From positions 62,001 to 126,000 of the IMG/VR virus record IMGVR_UViG_3300021365_000004: 64,000 nt of DNA, one strand, 5' to 3'. Shown piece by piece: positions 9,201 to 17,258 of the stretch; position 1 is the first letter of the stretch, and each line of letters starts with the position of its first letter. Origin of the DNA: a virus. Under the pieces are notes generated by a model that was given only the letters and a program-made list of their open reading frames with translations, did no database searches and was not told the origin of the DNA. The position numbers and the translations under genes are program-made.

Positions 9201-9365
9201 TTATTCGGGGGTAGGTGGTTCAGTAGTCTTCTCTACCCATGTGTATTCGGCGTAAGCACCTTTGAGTGCGTCAAGCATTCCTTCTTCACAGGATAAAACA
9301 TACATCTCCTGTCCTTCCTCTACCTCGTCGGCTGTTAGCCTAAATTTATGATACTCTAGTGCCAT
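9201..9365 (-). CDS. Small acidic protein (54 aa)
   Basis: A 54-codon frame beginning MALEYHKFRL and ending in a Pro-Thr-rich tail. It overlaps the end of the upstream gene by 20 bp. It fills an otherwise empty 160 bp gap in the operon. No homologue or motif is recognised. Support is from position and reading-frame integrity only. Confidence 0.5.
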   Translation of the reverse strand: MALEYHKFRLTADEVEEGQEMYVLSCEEGMLDALKGAYAEYTWVEKTTEPPTPE

Positions 9366-9669
9366 CTTCTTTCTCCCTCTTCATTTGTTCCTCGACAAGT
9401 TCCATTAATATGTCACCCATGAGGTCGTTTAATTCACTATTATTTAGGAGTTCCTCAAGTCCAATCTCTGTCTTCCAGCCATCATGGCCATGTGGAAACC
9501 TTCTTATAGTTCTTGTGAAGTTGATATTTGGTTTACCTTCTTCGAATTGTATCTTGCCATACTGGTATACAAGTCCGTCCCATTTTCCACCTGTTAGTTC
9601 GATGGCTGCATCATCCTCATTGGGATTCTCTACAACCATGTAGACTTTTTTATGAAATAATTCTGTCAT
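9346..9669 (-). CDS. Conserved hypothetical protein (107 aa)
   Basis: Begins MTELFHKKVYMVVENP; the second half is acidic and helical (LLNNSELNDLMGDILMEL). A GAGGAAG ribosome site precedes the ATG at 9669, which overlaps the end of the kinase gene by 20 bp. An in-frame ATG at 9684 lacks such a site. No function is recognised. It is co-transcribed with the predicted DNA-modification cassette. Confidence 0.7.
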   Translation of the reverse strand: MTELFHKKVYMVVENPNEDDAAIELTGGKWDGLVYQYGKIQFEEGKPNINFTRTIRRFPHGHDGWKTEIGLEELLNNSELNDLMGDILMELVEEQMKREKEDGTRVS

Positions 9670-10186
9670 ATATTTCTTCCTCAATTTTCATAGAAGTCTC
9701 TATAGAATTGTTATCACGAATCTGCAATTGTCCTAGTAGATTCATGTTTGTTAATATGTTGTTTATCTGACTCCGTCTCCCTTTCAACCACACTTCGGAC
9801 TGTGTGTCTCCACGTTCTGCGTGACGATTGTGTTCTTCCGATAACTCTACTGTTAGTACGTAAACGCGTGCTTCGTGATTGTCTATTAACCATTCTATAT
9901 CCTTACCTCGAAAGTATCTATCACCTTCGATTAATACATGTTTATATGCAATGTTTGCCCACTCAATGAATTCTCTAAATTGTGGTATAGAACCGTGAGA
10001 GAGCTTATCAGTTCCACCGAATGTCTCTCCCTCGGGATATTGACCGACTACTAATACGTCACCATGTTCTTGGCACTTAAATAGTTTCATCGGTTCAATT
10101 AGGTTGGGTTCATCTAACCTAGAGATAAGTCTTCTCATGAGAGTTGACTTTCCCGAACATGGAACTCCACCAACCATGATAATCAT
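9650..10186 (-). CDS. P-loop kinase (candidate DNA-base or nucleotide kinase)
   Basis: A 178-residue protein with Walker A GGVPCSGKST near the N-terminus and a lid-like basic stretch LKGRRSQ. It belongs to the small P-loop kinase group. Phage P-loop kinases of this kind phosphorylate hydroxymethylated bases in hypermodification pathways, or nucleotides and polynucleotides. The context favours the former: it overlaps by 4 bp the ParB-like gene and follows a cytosine methyltransferase and a TET-like dioxygenase in one transcript. The kinase assignment is firm; the substrate is inference. Confidence 0.75.
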   Translation of the reverse strand: MIIMVGGVPCSGKSTLMRRLISRLDEPNLIEPMKLFKCQEHGDVLVVGQYPEGETFGGTDKLSHGSIPQFREFIEWANIAYKHVLIEGDRYFRGKDIEWLIDNHEARVYVLTVELSEEHNRHAERGDTQSEVWLKGRRSQINNILTNMNLLGQLQIRDNNSIETSMKIEEEIYDRIIS

Positions 10187-11319
10187 AGTTGTATTATCCT
10201 TCCAGTTTCATCACAATGTGGTGTTTTATCTTGAGGTATGAATCCACCCCACTGAAAGATTTCTCTGAACTTCCATTCAAGTTCCATGAAGTTAAGTCCC
10301 ATCTTATGATAGTCAAGAGAATCCGTAAATCTTCTTACACATTCTTCTATGAACCACTCGTATCTTGCAAATGTTTCTGCTCTATCAGACTTTAAAGTCA
10401 TTGATGATGGGTTCTCAACATATCCATATAACATGATTGGTGATTGATACTTACCATAAAGTTTTAAACCATCCCACAATATTCTGTGTAGACTATTCCC
10501 TTTCTCAAAACAATAACCTAACTCAGTTACATCTTTGTTTCTTGCTCCAGCCCATCCCTTTCCAAGTTTGTTAAGAATTTCGTTTGCATATTTACCATCT
10601 AACGGTAGAATGTTTCTGTTCTTTCCTCTCTGTCTGTAGACCTTATATAGTAAACATGAAGTTGATAGTTCTTGAGTAGTACTCTCTGAACCATCGTCAT
10701 TTACTTCTGTTACATCGACATAATTGACAATCTCTTCATCTGTCTTTAAACGCATACCATCATCTGTTGATGTGATTTGTTTTAAGAATGAGATTATCTC
10801 TTCTTCGACTTCTTGATTGATTGCATTTGCATCAATCGCTTCTACTACACCTCTAATGAAGTCAATATCTTTATTAGGTTTAGATGGTAGGTTAGTATTG
10901 TTACAAACATACTTAAATGCAATGTTGTCCTTTTGGACTGGTGCATCTTCATACACATCTACTAATAGATATTCCCAACCACTTTCCGTTGCAGCTTTGA
11001 ATCTGTTGAATCCACTTCTTAGAATGAAGTTTCCATCAGCAGCGACTTGTACAAATAATGGTTCTTCTGAATGTAACCAACCTCTGTACTTGAATGAAGT
11101 TTTAATCTCAATAACATTTTGAGTGAGATTGATTTCTTCTCTCGGTTGCAATGGGTCGCCTGTAATAGGGTCAATGATGTAAATCTTATCCTTGTGTACT
11201 ACAAGTCTTTTCTTGAATTTACAAGTTTGATAAGTTTCTTTGGGTGGACATAGTTCTCGGGTGAGTTCTATATCGTAGCTCTTTTTTAAACCTGCGGACA
11301 GGTGTTGTTGTGTTGTCAT
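10183..11319 (-). CDS. ParB-like domain protein of the modification cassette
   Basis: 378 residues. The N-terminal half has a ParB/Srx-like pattern: a basic strand region, then FILRSGFNRFKAATESGWEY, matching the 'GfhRl.Aa...G...v.v' signature. The C-terminal half (about 215-378) is helical and unrecognised; it contains GKGWAGARNKDVTELGY and a Trp-rich end (FMELEWKFREIFQWGGF). In phage base-hypermodification loci, ParB-like and glycosylase-like pyrophosphorylase domains accompany P-loop base kinases, so a tailoring role is plausible but unproven. AAGGAG lies before the ATG; the stop overlaps the kinase start by 4 bp. Confidence 0.6.
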   Translation of the reverse strand: MTTQQHLSAGLKKSYDIELTRELCPPKETYQTCKFKKRLVVHKDKIYIIDPITGDPLQPREEINLTQNVIEIKTSFKYRGWLHSEEPLFVQVAADGNFILRSGFNRFKAATESGWEYLLVDVYEDAPVQKDNIAFKYVCNNTNLPSKPNKDIDFIRGVVEAIDANAINQEVEEEIISFLKQITSTDDGMRLKTDEEIVNYVDVTEVNDDGSESTTQELSTSCLLYKVYRQRGKNRNILPLDGKYANEILNKLGKGWAGARNKDVTELGYCFEKGNSLHRILWDGLKLYGKYQSPIMLYGYVENPSSMTLKSDRAETFARYEWFIEECVRRFTDSLDYHKMGLNFMELEWKFREIFQWGGFIPQDKTPHCDETGRIIQL

Positions 11320-11402
11320 TTTTACTCCTTATCCCACGGGGATATGATTTGACGTTTGATGTCCAAAAGGAAACGTTCCAGTTGATACATTATTATTTAG
11401 GT

Positions 11403-12404
11403 CTAGAAAAAGCTGTCAAGTGAACCTTTCTCCTCATACTTTCCAGCATGAGGGCCGATAGGATTCTCAGTCTTTCCAGCTCTCCCTTTAGTTGCAACAT
11501 GTTCATCACAATATGCAACACATGATAACCTTACTCCTTCACCAGTGATAGGTGATACACCGTGCAATTCATTTGAATCTGCAATCAGTACGTCTCCATC
11601 ATCTGCTTCAATAGCAATACCATATCTAGGGAAACATAAGTATGCACCCCCAAATTCTCCAATACGGAAGACACACATAGTTGTCATTCCGAACTCTAAA
11701 TCTTTACCATCCAAATGTGCAGACATCTTTGCAGTCCCACCAGTTGAATATTTGTTTGCAGATAACGCTGTCATAGGAGCTCCACCAATATGGTATTTCT
11801 CTTCTATACATTCATCTGCAAATGTTCTTTGCATCTTCCATATCTCGGGAACTGCAGTCTTTAATGCTTGTTCATTTACTTGTGCAATCTGTTGAAGGGT
11901 TTCAAACTTTTCTTTGTTTGCTTTCTTATCCATCCAACCACTTGCCTTAATCATTCCTGTGAATCTGCCACGTTTATACCCGATTAGAACTGAATGAATC
12001 TCATTTGCTTCTGCAATACGATTGAACTCACCGTTCTTCTTTAATGGATAATAACTGTTTGGAGTTCTTAGGACATAGTCTTTACCTTCGATTAATCCTT
12101 TTGCTTTCATTTCTTCGTGGTCGATAGGCCCGGCTGCATTTGCTCTCATTGTAGATGTATCATCTATAGAGAACAAAGTGTCTTTAACTGTTCTATAAGT
12201 TTTACCTTTGTATGCTTTCTTTACTATACATGCAAGTAAAGTTTCCCCCATGAGTGTACCATGAGGTTTGTATATTTTAATAGTATCATCTTCTACACCA
12301 ATGGATGAGATAACAGTGTCATAAGAATCTTCAGTAAGATACTTACCGTTCCATTTCTTAAATGTTTCTTTAAATCCTAAGTCTTTTGTTGCAGTGAATT
12401 CCAT
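11403..12404 (-). CDS. TET/JBP-type 2OG-Fe(II) dioxygenase (5mC oxidase)
   Basis: 333 residues. The C-terminal double-stranded beta-helix has the JBP/TET layout. The iron facial triad is His230-x-Asp232 (KMSAHLDGKD) plus His281 (SNELHGVSP), with 2OG-binding Arg292 (VRLSCVAYC). GGAYLCFP and DDGDVLIADS are hallmarks of the family. TET/JBP enzymes oxidise 5-methylcytosine or thymine in DNA. The gene begins inside the 3' end of a C5-cytosine methyltransferase gene (28 bp overlap), so 5mC to 5hmC is the likely reaction. The N-terminal 200 residues are less conserved and may bind DNA. Confidence 0.85.
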   Translation of the reverse strand: MEFTATKDLGFKETFKKWNGKYLTEDSYDTVISSIGVEDDTIKIYKPHGTLMGETLLACIVKKAYKGKTYRTVKDTLFSIDDTSTMRANAAGPIDHEEMKAKGLIEGKDYVLRTPNSYYPLKKNGEFNRIAEANEIHSVLIGYKRGRFTGMIKASGWMDKKANKEKFETLQQIAQVNEQALKTAVPEIWKMQRTFADECIEEKYHIGGAPMTALSANKYSTGGTAKMSAHLDGKDLEFGMTTMCVFRIGEFGGAYLCFPRYGIAIEADDGDVLIADSNELHGVSPITGEGVRLSCVAYCDEHVATKGRAGKTENPIGPHAGKYEEKGSLDSFF

Positions 12405-13654
12405 GGTTCTAATATTTGTCCTTTGATGTTTTCAACTAAGTAGTACATACATAGTGGTGCTACCATCAATCCAATTCTTGCACCCTTGTCGTTGTAATCA
12501 CCAGTCATTTTATAATCATTTGGTAGAGTCATTAATCTCACCATTTCTTTTGGTGTGTAGATTCTCTTACCACCATGGTGGAAATGATTACCACCCATAA
12601 ATTTTGGTTGACAACCCTGTTCAGTCAATGAGTGAGCTGGTAGATGTTTAGGAACAATTCTTGACATGTAGTAAGAATGTTTTTCATCTTCGGGTTGTAC
12701 GTGTCCGTTCTTAATCTGTTCTTGAAACCAAGGTTTAACAATATGGTCTCCAATAGAAACATATGCTTGATTGTCTCTCTCATGTAGTACAGGAGTAACT
12801 CCACCACATGGGCCACAATCCTTGAACTTCTCATCGGGATGTTGTTCGAAACCATTTACCCAATGTCCCTTTGAAGATTCGTTCATTGCAGTTTCTAGAT
12901 AAGCTGCATCCTTGATGTTCTCTTCATCGGTTTCTAAATCTTGAATTGCATCTTCAATGGATGCAAATTCTTTAACTGGGTCGGGGAAGACTGAAGACAT
13001 ACACATCCAAGGCATTCCAATACCTTCAAGTACATCATCACGTACACCAACCATGAATACTCTTTCTCTTTTTTGTGGAACACCATGTTCATGTCCCTTC
13101 ATGATTTTCCAAGTCACTGAGTATCCTAGTGCTTCAAAATCATTTACCATCTTGTTTAGATGGTCTCTTGCATAGTCCATCGAGAGACCCTTCACGTTCT
13201 CACATACTATAACTTTAGGCATCAACCCTTCGGCAATCCTAATCATTTCCCATGTAAGGTCTTCGATGTTCTGTTGTTTCATACCATATGCCATCTTCTC
13301 TTGGTTCCATCCTTCTTTCTTGGAACCTGCCATAGAAAATGGTGGACAAGGTGGTGACCCATCCATGATATCTAATTCGTATTTTTTAAGTCCAGTCAGC
13401 TCCATGATTCCTTCTGCAGTGACTTCTTTGATGTCTCTACATTCATGAACTGTATTAGGGAAATTTTCTAGGTAGGTGTCGACATGAATCTGTTGAAATT
13501 CATTCATGTATTTTACATCACCACCAGCTAGTTTGTAACCACATGAAGAACCCCCACCACCAGCAAAGAAAGTAATGTAGTTAAACTGTTTACTTTCACT
13601 GTTTCGGTGAAGGTCTTCTAGGTTGTATTGAAAATATTTATTATCACTCATCAT
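12377..13654 (-). CDS. DNA (cytosine-5) methyltransferase
   Basis: A 425-residue C5-MTase using S-adenosylmethionine. Motif I is FFAGGGG (29-35), motif IV is SPPCPPFS with catalytic Cys103, motif VI is CENVKG (151-156) and motif VIII is QKRERVF (194-200). C-terminal motifs IX-X include HSLTEQG and a GLMVAP region. There is no partner restriction enzyme nearby. It supplies 5mC to the overlapping TET-like enzyme. The first ATG is 6 bp past a perfect TATAAT box (leaderless). The next codon is also ATG and has GGAG 5 nt upstream, so 13651 is the alternative. Confidence 0.93.
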   Translation of the reverse strand: MMSDNKYFQYNLEDLHRNSESKQFNYITFFAGGGGSSCGYKLAGGDVKYMNEFQQIHVDTYLENFPNTVHECRDIKEVTAEGIMELTGLKKYELDIMDGSPPCPPFSMAGSKKEGWNQEKMAYGMKQQNIEDLTWEMIRIAEGLMPKVIVCENVKGLSMDYARDHLNKMVNDFEALGYSVTWKIMKGHEHGVPQKRERVFMVGVRDDVLEGIGMPWMCMSSVFPDPVKEFASIEDAIQDLETDEENIKDAAYLETAMNESSKGHWVNGFEQHPDEKFKDCGPCGGVTPVLHERDNQAYVSIGDHIVKPWFQEQIKNGHVQPEDEKHSYYMSRIVPKHLPAHSLTEQGCQPKFMGGNHFHHGGKRIYTPKEMVRLMTLPNDYKMTGDYNDKGARIGLMVAPLCMYYLVENIKGQILEPWNSLQQKT

Positions 13655-13660
13655 GACTCC

Positions 13661-13690
13661 ATTATACTATATTTAGCACAACGCTGTCAA
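13661..13690 (-). promoter_or_regulatory. Early sigma70 promoter of the modification cassette
   Basis: TTGACA (13685-13690), 18 bp, TATAAT (13661-13666): both hexamers are perfect. The flanking CCTTGACA is shared with other early promoters of this genome. Confidence 0.85.
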
Positions 13691-13698
13691 GGTGTTTC

Positions 13699-14226
13699 TT
13701 AAAGATTTTCTAATACATTTTCGGGTGTTGAAACCTCGTAAGGGTCGGACTCAGCATTATCAGTGTAACCGTCTTCGATAAAGATTTTTTCAATTACTCC
13801 ATCGTTAACTACAGCTGCATATCTCCAAGACCTGTATCCGAAACCAAGATTTGATTTAGAACATTCTGCACCAATTAAGTGAGTGAACTCACCGTTACCA
13901 TCGGGAAGAGGGTAAACATTTTTGATACCTAATGATTCGAACCATGAGTTCATTACGAATGTATCGTTAACTGATACACAGTAAATCTCATCAATACCTT
14001 TCTCTTGGAACTTCTCAAAGTTCTCATCAAAGCCAGGCAGTTGTTGAGTTGAACATGTTGGTGTAAATGCGCCAGGCAATCCAAATACAATCACTCTTTT
14101 ACCAGCAAACTGTTGTTGGGTGTCTAGTGTTACAAATTCACCACCGACTCTCTGTGGTAGGATTACTTCGGGTACTCTAGTTTCCCCTTCAATAATTTCT
14201 AACCCCATTGTTACTTCTTCTGTCAT
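13699..14226 (-). CDS. Peroxiredoxin (Prx5 family)
   Basis: A 175-residue thiol peroxidase. The peroxidatic Cys58 lies in GAFTPTCST, and the conserved Arg in GYRSWRYAAV (about 131-140). No glutaredoxin domain is fused, so reduction must come from host thiols. It would detoxify peroxides during infection; its role in phage fitness is inference. The gene has its own promoter, with an inverted repeat around the -10 (14250-14283). Confidence 0.92.
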   Translation of the reverse strand: MTEEVTMGLEIIEGETRVPEVILPQRVGGEFVTLDTQQQFAGKRVIVFGLPGAFTPTCSTQQLPGFDENFEKFQEKGIDEIYCVSVNDTFVMNSWFESLGIKNVYPLPDGNGEFTHLIGAECSKSNLGFGYRSWRYAAVVNDGVIEKIFIEDGYTDNAESDPYEVSTPENVLENL

Positions 14227-14249
14227 AATAATCTATACTCCATTTTAAT

Positions 14250-14283
14250 AGATACACCTATTATATTACAAACAGGTGTATCT
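14250..14283 (-). promoter_or_regulatory. Peroxiredoxin promoter with inverted-repeat operator candidate
   Basis: A perfect 10 bp inverted repeat (AGATACACCT, 14250-14259; AGGTGTATCT, 14274-14283) has a 14 bp spacer that contains the -10 hexamer TATAAT (14260-14265). The -35 is poor. Such placement is typical of repressor or redox-regulator sites; no regulator is identified. Confidence 0.5.
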
Positions 14284-14297
14284 GTATATAGGCTTTC

Positions 14298-14726
14298 TTA
14301 TGAAATTTTGATTTCTTGAGGTTTATCTTCTTCGGGTATTACTCTCTCAAGTGATACGCTTAGAATACCATCCTTCATGTCTGCACCTTTAACGACAATG
14401 TCGTCTGCTAGTGTAAACTTTCTAGTGAAATTTCTAGAAGAAAGTCCTTGATGGACGAACTCCCTTGCATTTCCTTGGTCTTTCTGATTACCCATAACGA
14501 TAAGAACTTCTTTCTCTTTTGAGATTGAAATTTCTTTCTTATTGAATCCAGCAACTGCAAGTTCAATTTGGAAGTTTTCCTCATCTACTTTTACAATATT
14601 GTAAGGTGGATAGTTAGAATTAGATTGTACATCTGCACGTTCTAATAGTTGAAGAGTTCTGTCGAACCCGATTGCGAATGGAAATTCTGTTGTGAATTTT
14701 CCGAAGACATCATTGAAATGTGTCAT
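14298..14726 (-). CDS. hsp20: Small heat-shock protein (Hsp20/IbpA type)
   Basis: 142 residues with an alpha-crystallin domain: QIELAVAGFNKKEI, a central HQGLSSRNFTRKFTL, and GILSVSLERVIPEE near the end with the C-terminal IKIS tail. An ATP-independent holdase commonly carried by marine T4-like phages, probably protecting or aiding virion protein folding. GGAG lies before the ATG. Both early and late promoters lie upstream, so it may be made throughout infection. Confidence 0.92.
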   Translation of the reverse strand: MTHFNDVFGKFTTEFPFAIGFDRTLQLLERADVQSNSNYPPYNIVKVDEENFQIELAVAGFNKKEISISKEKEVLIVMGNQKDQGNAREFVHQGLSSRNFTRKFTLADDIVVKGADMKDGILSVSLERVIPEEDKPQEIKIS

Positions 14727-14785
14727 AGTTTTCTCCTTATATTAAGCAAGTTATAATGTGTAACCTCTAATGAGCATTACAATGG

Positions 14786-14834
14786 TATTTATAACACCAT
14801 ACTACTATTATATGGGTTTTTTCTAAAATTTCAA
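14786..14834 (-). promoter_or_regulatory. Tandem early and late promoters of hsp20
   Basis: Early: TTGAAA (14829-14834), 16 bp, TATAAT (14807-14812). Late: perfect TATAAATA (14786-14793) about 60 bp before the ATG. The leader carries AAGGAG. Confidence 0.75.
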
Positions 14835-14841
14835 GGGGTTT

Positions 14842-15267
14842 TTAGAATTTTCTGCATCTTTCTTTTGCATCTTTCAATATATCAAGATTACTTGCAATCA
14901 CCATAGACATTAAGAAGTTCATCTGATTCATAACGTATGGTGTTACCCTCTCATTTTTAATATCTGAGTTTATAGCAGGAATGAGAACTGCAATCTTAAA
15001 TGCAAACATTTGTGGAACTGAAGGTGATTCACCAAGAAAAGGATTTAGTTCTTTGACACAACTGTATTTGAGACCACGATATGTGGTATAGATATCTGCA
15101 AATTGAAGTGATATGAATGCAGCCCACTGAAGATTACTAGGTTGTTCAGATAGTGTAAACCACGACTGGTTCTGATTTTCCTTTAACTGTAATTGAATCA
15201 ACTTTTGTGAATGTTCTGTTTGGACATTGGAGATAAGTTTCTTGTCCCAACAACACGTCCACCCCAT
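14842..15267 (-). CDS. Small membrane protein (DUF5658-like), start uncertain
   Basis: The unique part (after the cyclase stop at 15146) has the pattern ADIYTTYRGLKYS, then KELNPFLGESPSVPQ and a hydrophobic KIAVLIPA, followed by a further helix. This resembles DUF5658-type membrane proteins (D..TT.....E.NP.lG). The frame is open back to 15435, but its upstream part overlaps the cyclase catalytic domain and is probably not all translated. Candidate starts are the ATG pair at 15270/15267 or a TTG at 15201. It is the last gene of the curli/cyclase operon. Confidence 0.5.
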   Translation of the reverse strand: MGWTCCWDKKLISNVQTEHSQKLIQLQLKENQNQSWFTLSEQPSNLQWAAFISLQFADIYTTYRGLKYSCVKELNPFLGESPSVPQMFAFKIAVLIPAINSDIKNERVTPYVMNQMNFLMSMVIASNLDILKDAKERCRKF

Positions 15268-16987
15268 CATAATTTCTTGTTTGTCCCTCAAGTCTAGCAC
15301 CGAGGTTGACTGCATCTCCAATGACGGAATAGTCAAATCTAAGTTCTGACCCCATATTTCCAACGATGCACTCACCAGTATTAATCCCAATACCCACGTT
15401 AATGGGTGGAAGACCGAGTGGTTTGAGTTCTTCATTGAGTTCCTTGGTTGCTATTAGTATTTCTTCTGCAGACTTGACTGCCATCTCGGCGTGGTCGGGA
15501 CAATCTAAAGGTGCATTCCAAAAACTCATAATACAGTCGCCCATATACTTGTCGATAGTTCCATTATTATTTAGGATTATCTTAGTCTGCATATCTAAGA
15601 ACTTGTTAATTAGTTCTACCAATCCTTCGGGGTCGTCCTGTTTCATGTAGTGTTCGCTTATGGGTGTGAACCCACAGATGTCCATAAACATGAAGGTAAG
15701 TTCCTTTCTATCTCCACCAAGCTTCAATTTTGATGGGTCTTTTTGGAGCTCTTCAATCATGTCGGGTGATAAATACTTTTGGAACTGCTTCTTAATTTGT
15801 TGTTTTTCTTGATATGTGATGTAGTATTTGTTGAAAGAAGCATGACCAAATACCACTAAGGAGGCAATCGATGAGAAAAAGGTATCGAAAAGAACGAGCT
15901 CTGAAGTCCAAATATAATAACTCCCGCCAATCTGGCATCCTACAAGCAATAGACTCCCTACCCCCGAGAGAAGTGTGGGAGCTTTGTAGACCAAACCCAA
16001 TATCGTTATTAGGACTAACAGAAGAAGAACGGATTCTAAGGATTCAAGATAGTAGGATTGTTGTATTTGAACTCCTGTCAAAACGGTTTGGAGCAGGTTT
16101 GCTTGCACTTCGTGGGGATACATTACTCCCCTTGGGGTTGAAACTGGATTATTCAAACCCTCAGCTGTCAGACCCCATACAAGAATCTTATTCTCAAAAT
16201 TAGATTCGGATAGGTCAACTGCAGATATTCTATGGAATTTATTCCAATAGGAAACCATTACGTCTGAAGTTGGAGTTGTTGTAATAGGTTTGTCTCTCCC
16301 CATTCTAACCCATTCAACTCCAGCTTCGGGTGTAATCTTAGTTTGATAAGAAGGCTGGTCACGTAAGGCACGTAATGTCTCTAAAACTAGAGATGGATAT
16401 ACTTGTCCATTTGCCGTAACCATAAGGGGTACAGACCGCGTAGTTCCATCGAAATTAGGTGTTCCAGTGACAGCTGGAGTAGCCGTCACAACTCCGACTC
16501 CATAAGTATTCCCCATCAGCATCGCGATGGGCGACACAATTCCAGTAAAATTCCACAACCAATCTTTTGCATTTCCACCCCCAAAGGTAGAGTTACCTAC
16601 GAATGGTGCAGAACCTTTTTGAGTTTGTGATGTTGGAGCAGCTCCAAGGATTGTAAGTCTATTGACTAACCCCTCAGCAAATAGATTGTCTTGTGAAGGG
16701 TCTCTATCACTTTCCGAAAAAAGAGTAGAGAACAAGTGAGTGTTAGAGTAATGAGTGTTAAGAAGAATGTCACGGTAAATACCACGGCGAATAGGATACT
16801 GTCCAAAAGTCTCAAGACTCTTCTCATCAATATCAACAAGTATAATATCGTCAACATAAACTACAGGTTGTTGTTGGTGAAGGTAATCAAACCACGACCA
16901 TGAGATGTTTTCAACAAAATAAGGATTCCATATCTTTAGAGCAAAGATTGCTACGATTGTTATTAATACTGATTTCCATGAAAACAT
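15146..16987 (-). CDS. CHASE2-domain class III adenylate cyclase
   Basis: A 613-residue transmembrane enzyme predicted to make cAMP from ATP. After an N-terminal helix (about 8-20) comes an extracytoplasmic CHASE2-like sensor (about 40-310), then transmembrane helices (about 320-385), a linker, and a class III cyclase domain (about 425-610). Active-site residues are all present: metal-binding Asp436 (FMFMDICGFT) and Asp484 (KYMGDC), ATP-selecting Lys480 and Asp558 (SVIGDAVN), and transition-state Asn561 and Arg565. The start is the ATG 1 bp after the upstream stop. A cyclase in a phage is very unusual; it sits with FecR, as in bacteria. Confidence 0.92.
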   Translation of the reverse strand: MFSWKSVLITIVAIFALKIWNPYFVENISWSWFDYLHQQQPVVYVDDIILVDIDEKSLETFGQYPIRRGIYRDILLNTHYSNTHLFSTLFSESDRDPSQDNLFAEGLVNRLTILGAAPTSQTQKGSAPFVGNSTFGGGNAKDWLWNFTGIVSPIAMLMGNTYGVGVVTATPAVTGTPNFDGTTRSVPLMVTANGQVYPSLVLETLRALRDQPSYQTKITPEAGVEWVRMGRDKPITTTPTSDVMVSYWNKFHRISAVDLSESNFENKILVWGLTAEGLNNPVSTPRGVMYPHEVQANLLQTVLTGVQIQQSYYLESLESVLLLLVLITILGLVYKAPTLLSGVGSLLLVGCQIGGSYYIWTSELVLFDTFFSSIASLVVFGHASFNKYYITYQEKQQIKKQFQKYLSPDMIEELQKDPSKLKLGGDRKELTFMFMDICGFTPISEHYMKQDDPEGLVELINKFLDMQTKIILNNNGTIDKYMGDCIMSFWNAPLDCPDHAEMAVKSAEEILIATKELNEELKPLGLPPINVGIGINTGECIVGNMGSELRFDYSVIGDAVNLGARLEGQTRNYDGVDVLLGQETYLQCPNRTFTKVDSITVKGKSEPVVVYTI

Positions 16988-16988
16988 T

Positions 16989-17258
16989 TTATGAGAATTT
17001 CTTCTGTACCCATTTAAAGACTGTATAGATAGATAGTCCATAGAATGCAAGTACAGACATAGGCAATGCTATGTACGCAAGTTCCCATGGTGATAAAAAA
17101 AGAACTTCCCAACCAAAGTTTATAGCTGCCTCAACGTCACCCAAAGGTTCAAGTGTTTCAGGCATTACAATTTCATTCTCTTCAAAGAGGTCTAATATCT
17201 CATTAAACTGTTCTTCAGTATAACACTCGTAAAACTCGGGTGGGCATTCTGAGTTCAT
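16989..17258 (-). CDS. One-helix membrane protein (89 aa)
   Basis: Begins MNSECPPEFYECYTEEQF at an ATG that overlaps the curlin-like stop (ATGA). The N-terminal half is acidic. A hydrophobic helix follows (about 60-80, AYIALPMSVLAFYGLSIY), with a basic end FKWVQKKFS, suggesting the acidic part is outside the cytoplasm. The function is unknown. Tight coupling to the curlin-like gene and to the cyclase gene suggests a shared membrane process. Confidence 0.75.
   Translation of the reverse strand: MNSECPPEFYECYTEEQFNEILDLFEENEIVMPETLEPLGDVEAAINFGWEVLFLSPWELAYIALPMSVLAFYGLSIYTVFKWVQKKFS

Noticed and set aside
12377-13654. Restriction-modification system
   Set aside because: No endonuclease gene lies next to the methyltransferase; the partner is a TET-like oxidase.
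15267-15435. Upstream extension of the DUF5658-like gene to 15435
   Set aside because: This part is an alternative frame of the cyclase catalytic domain; family similarity begins only after the cyclase stop.
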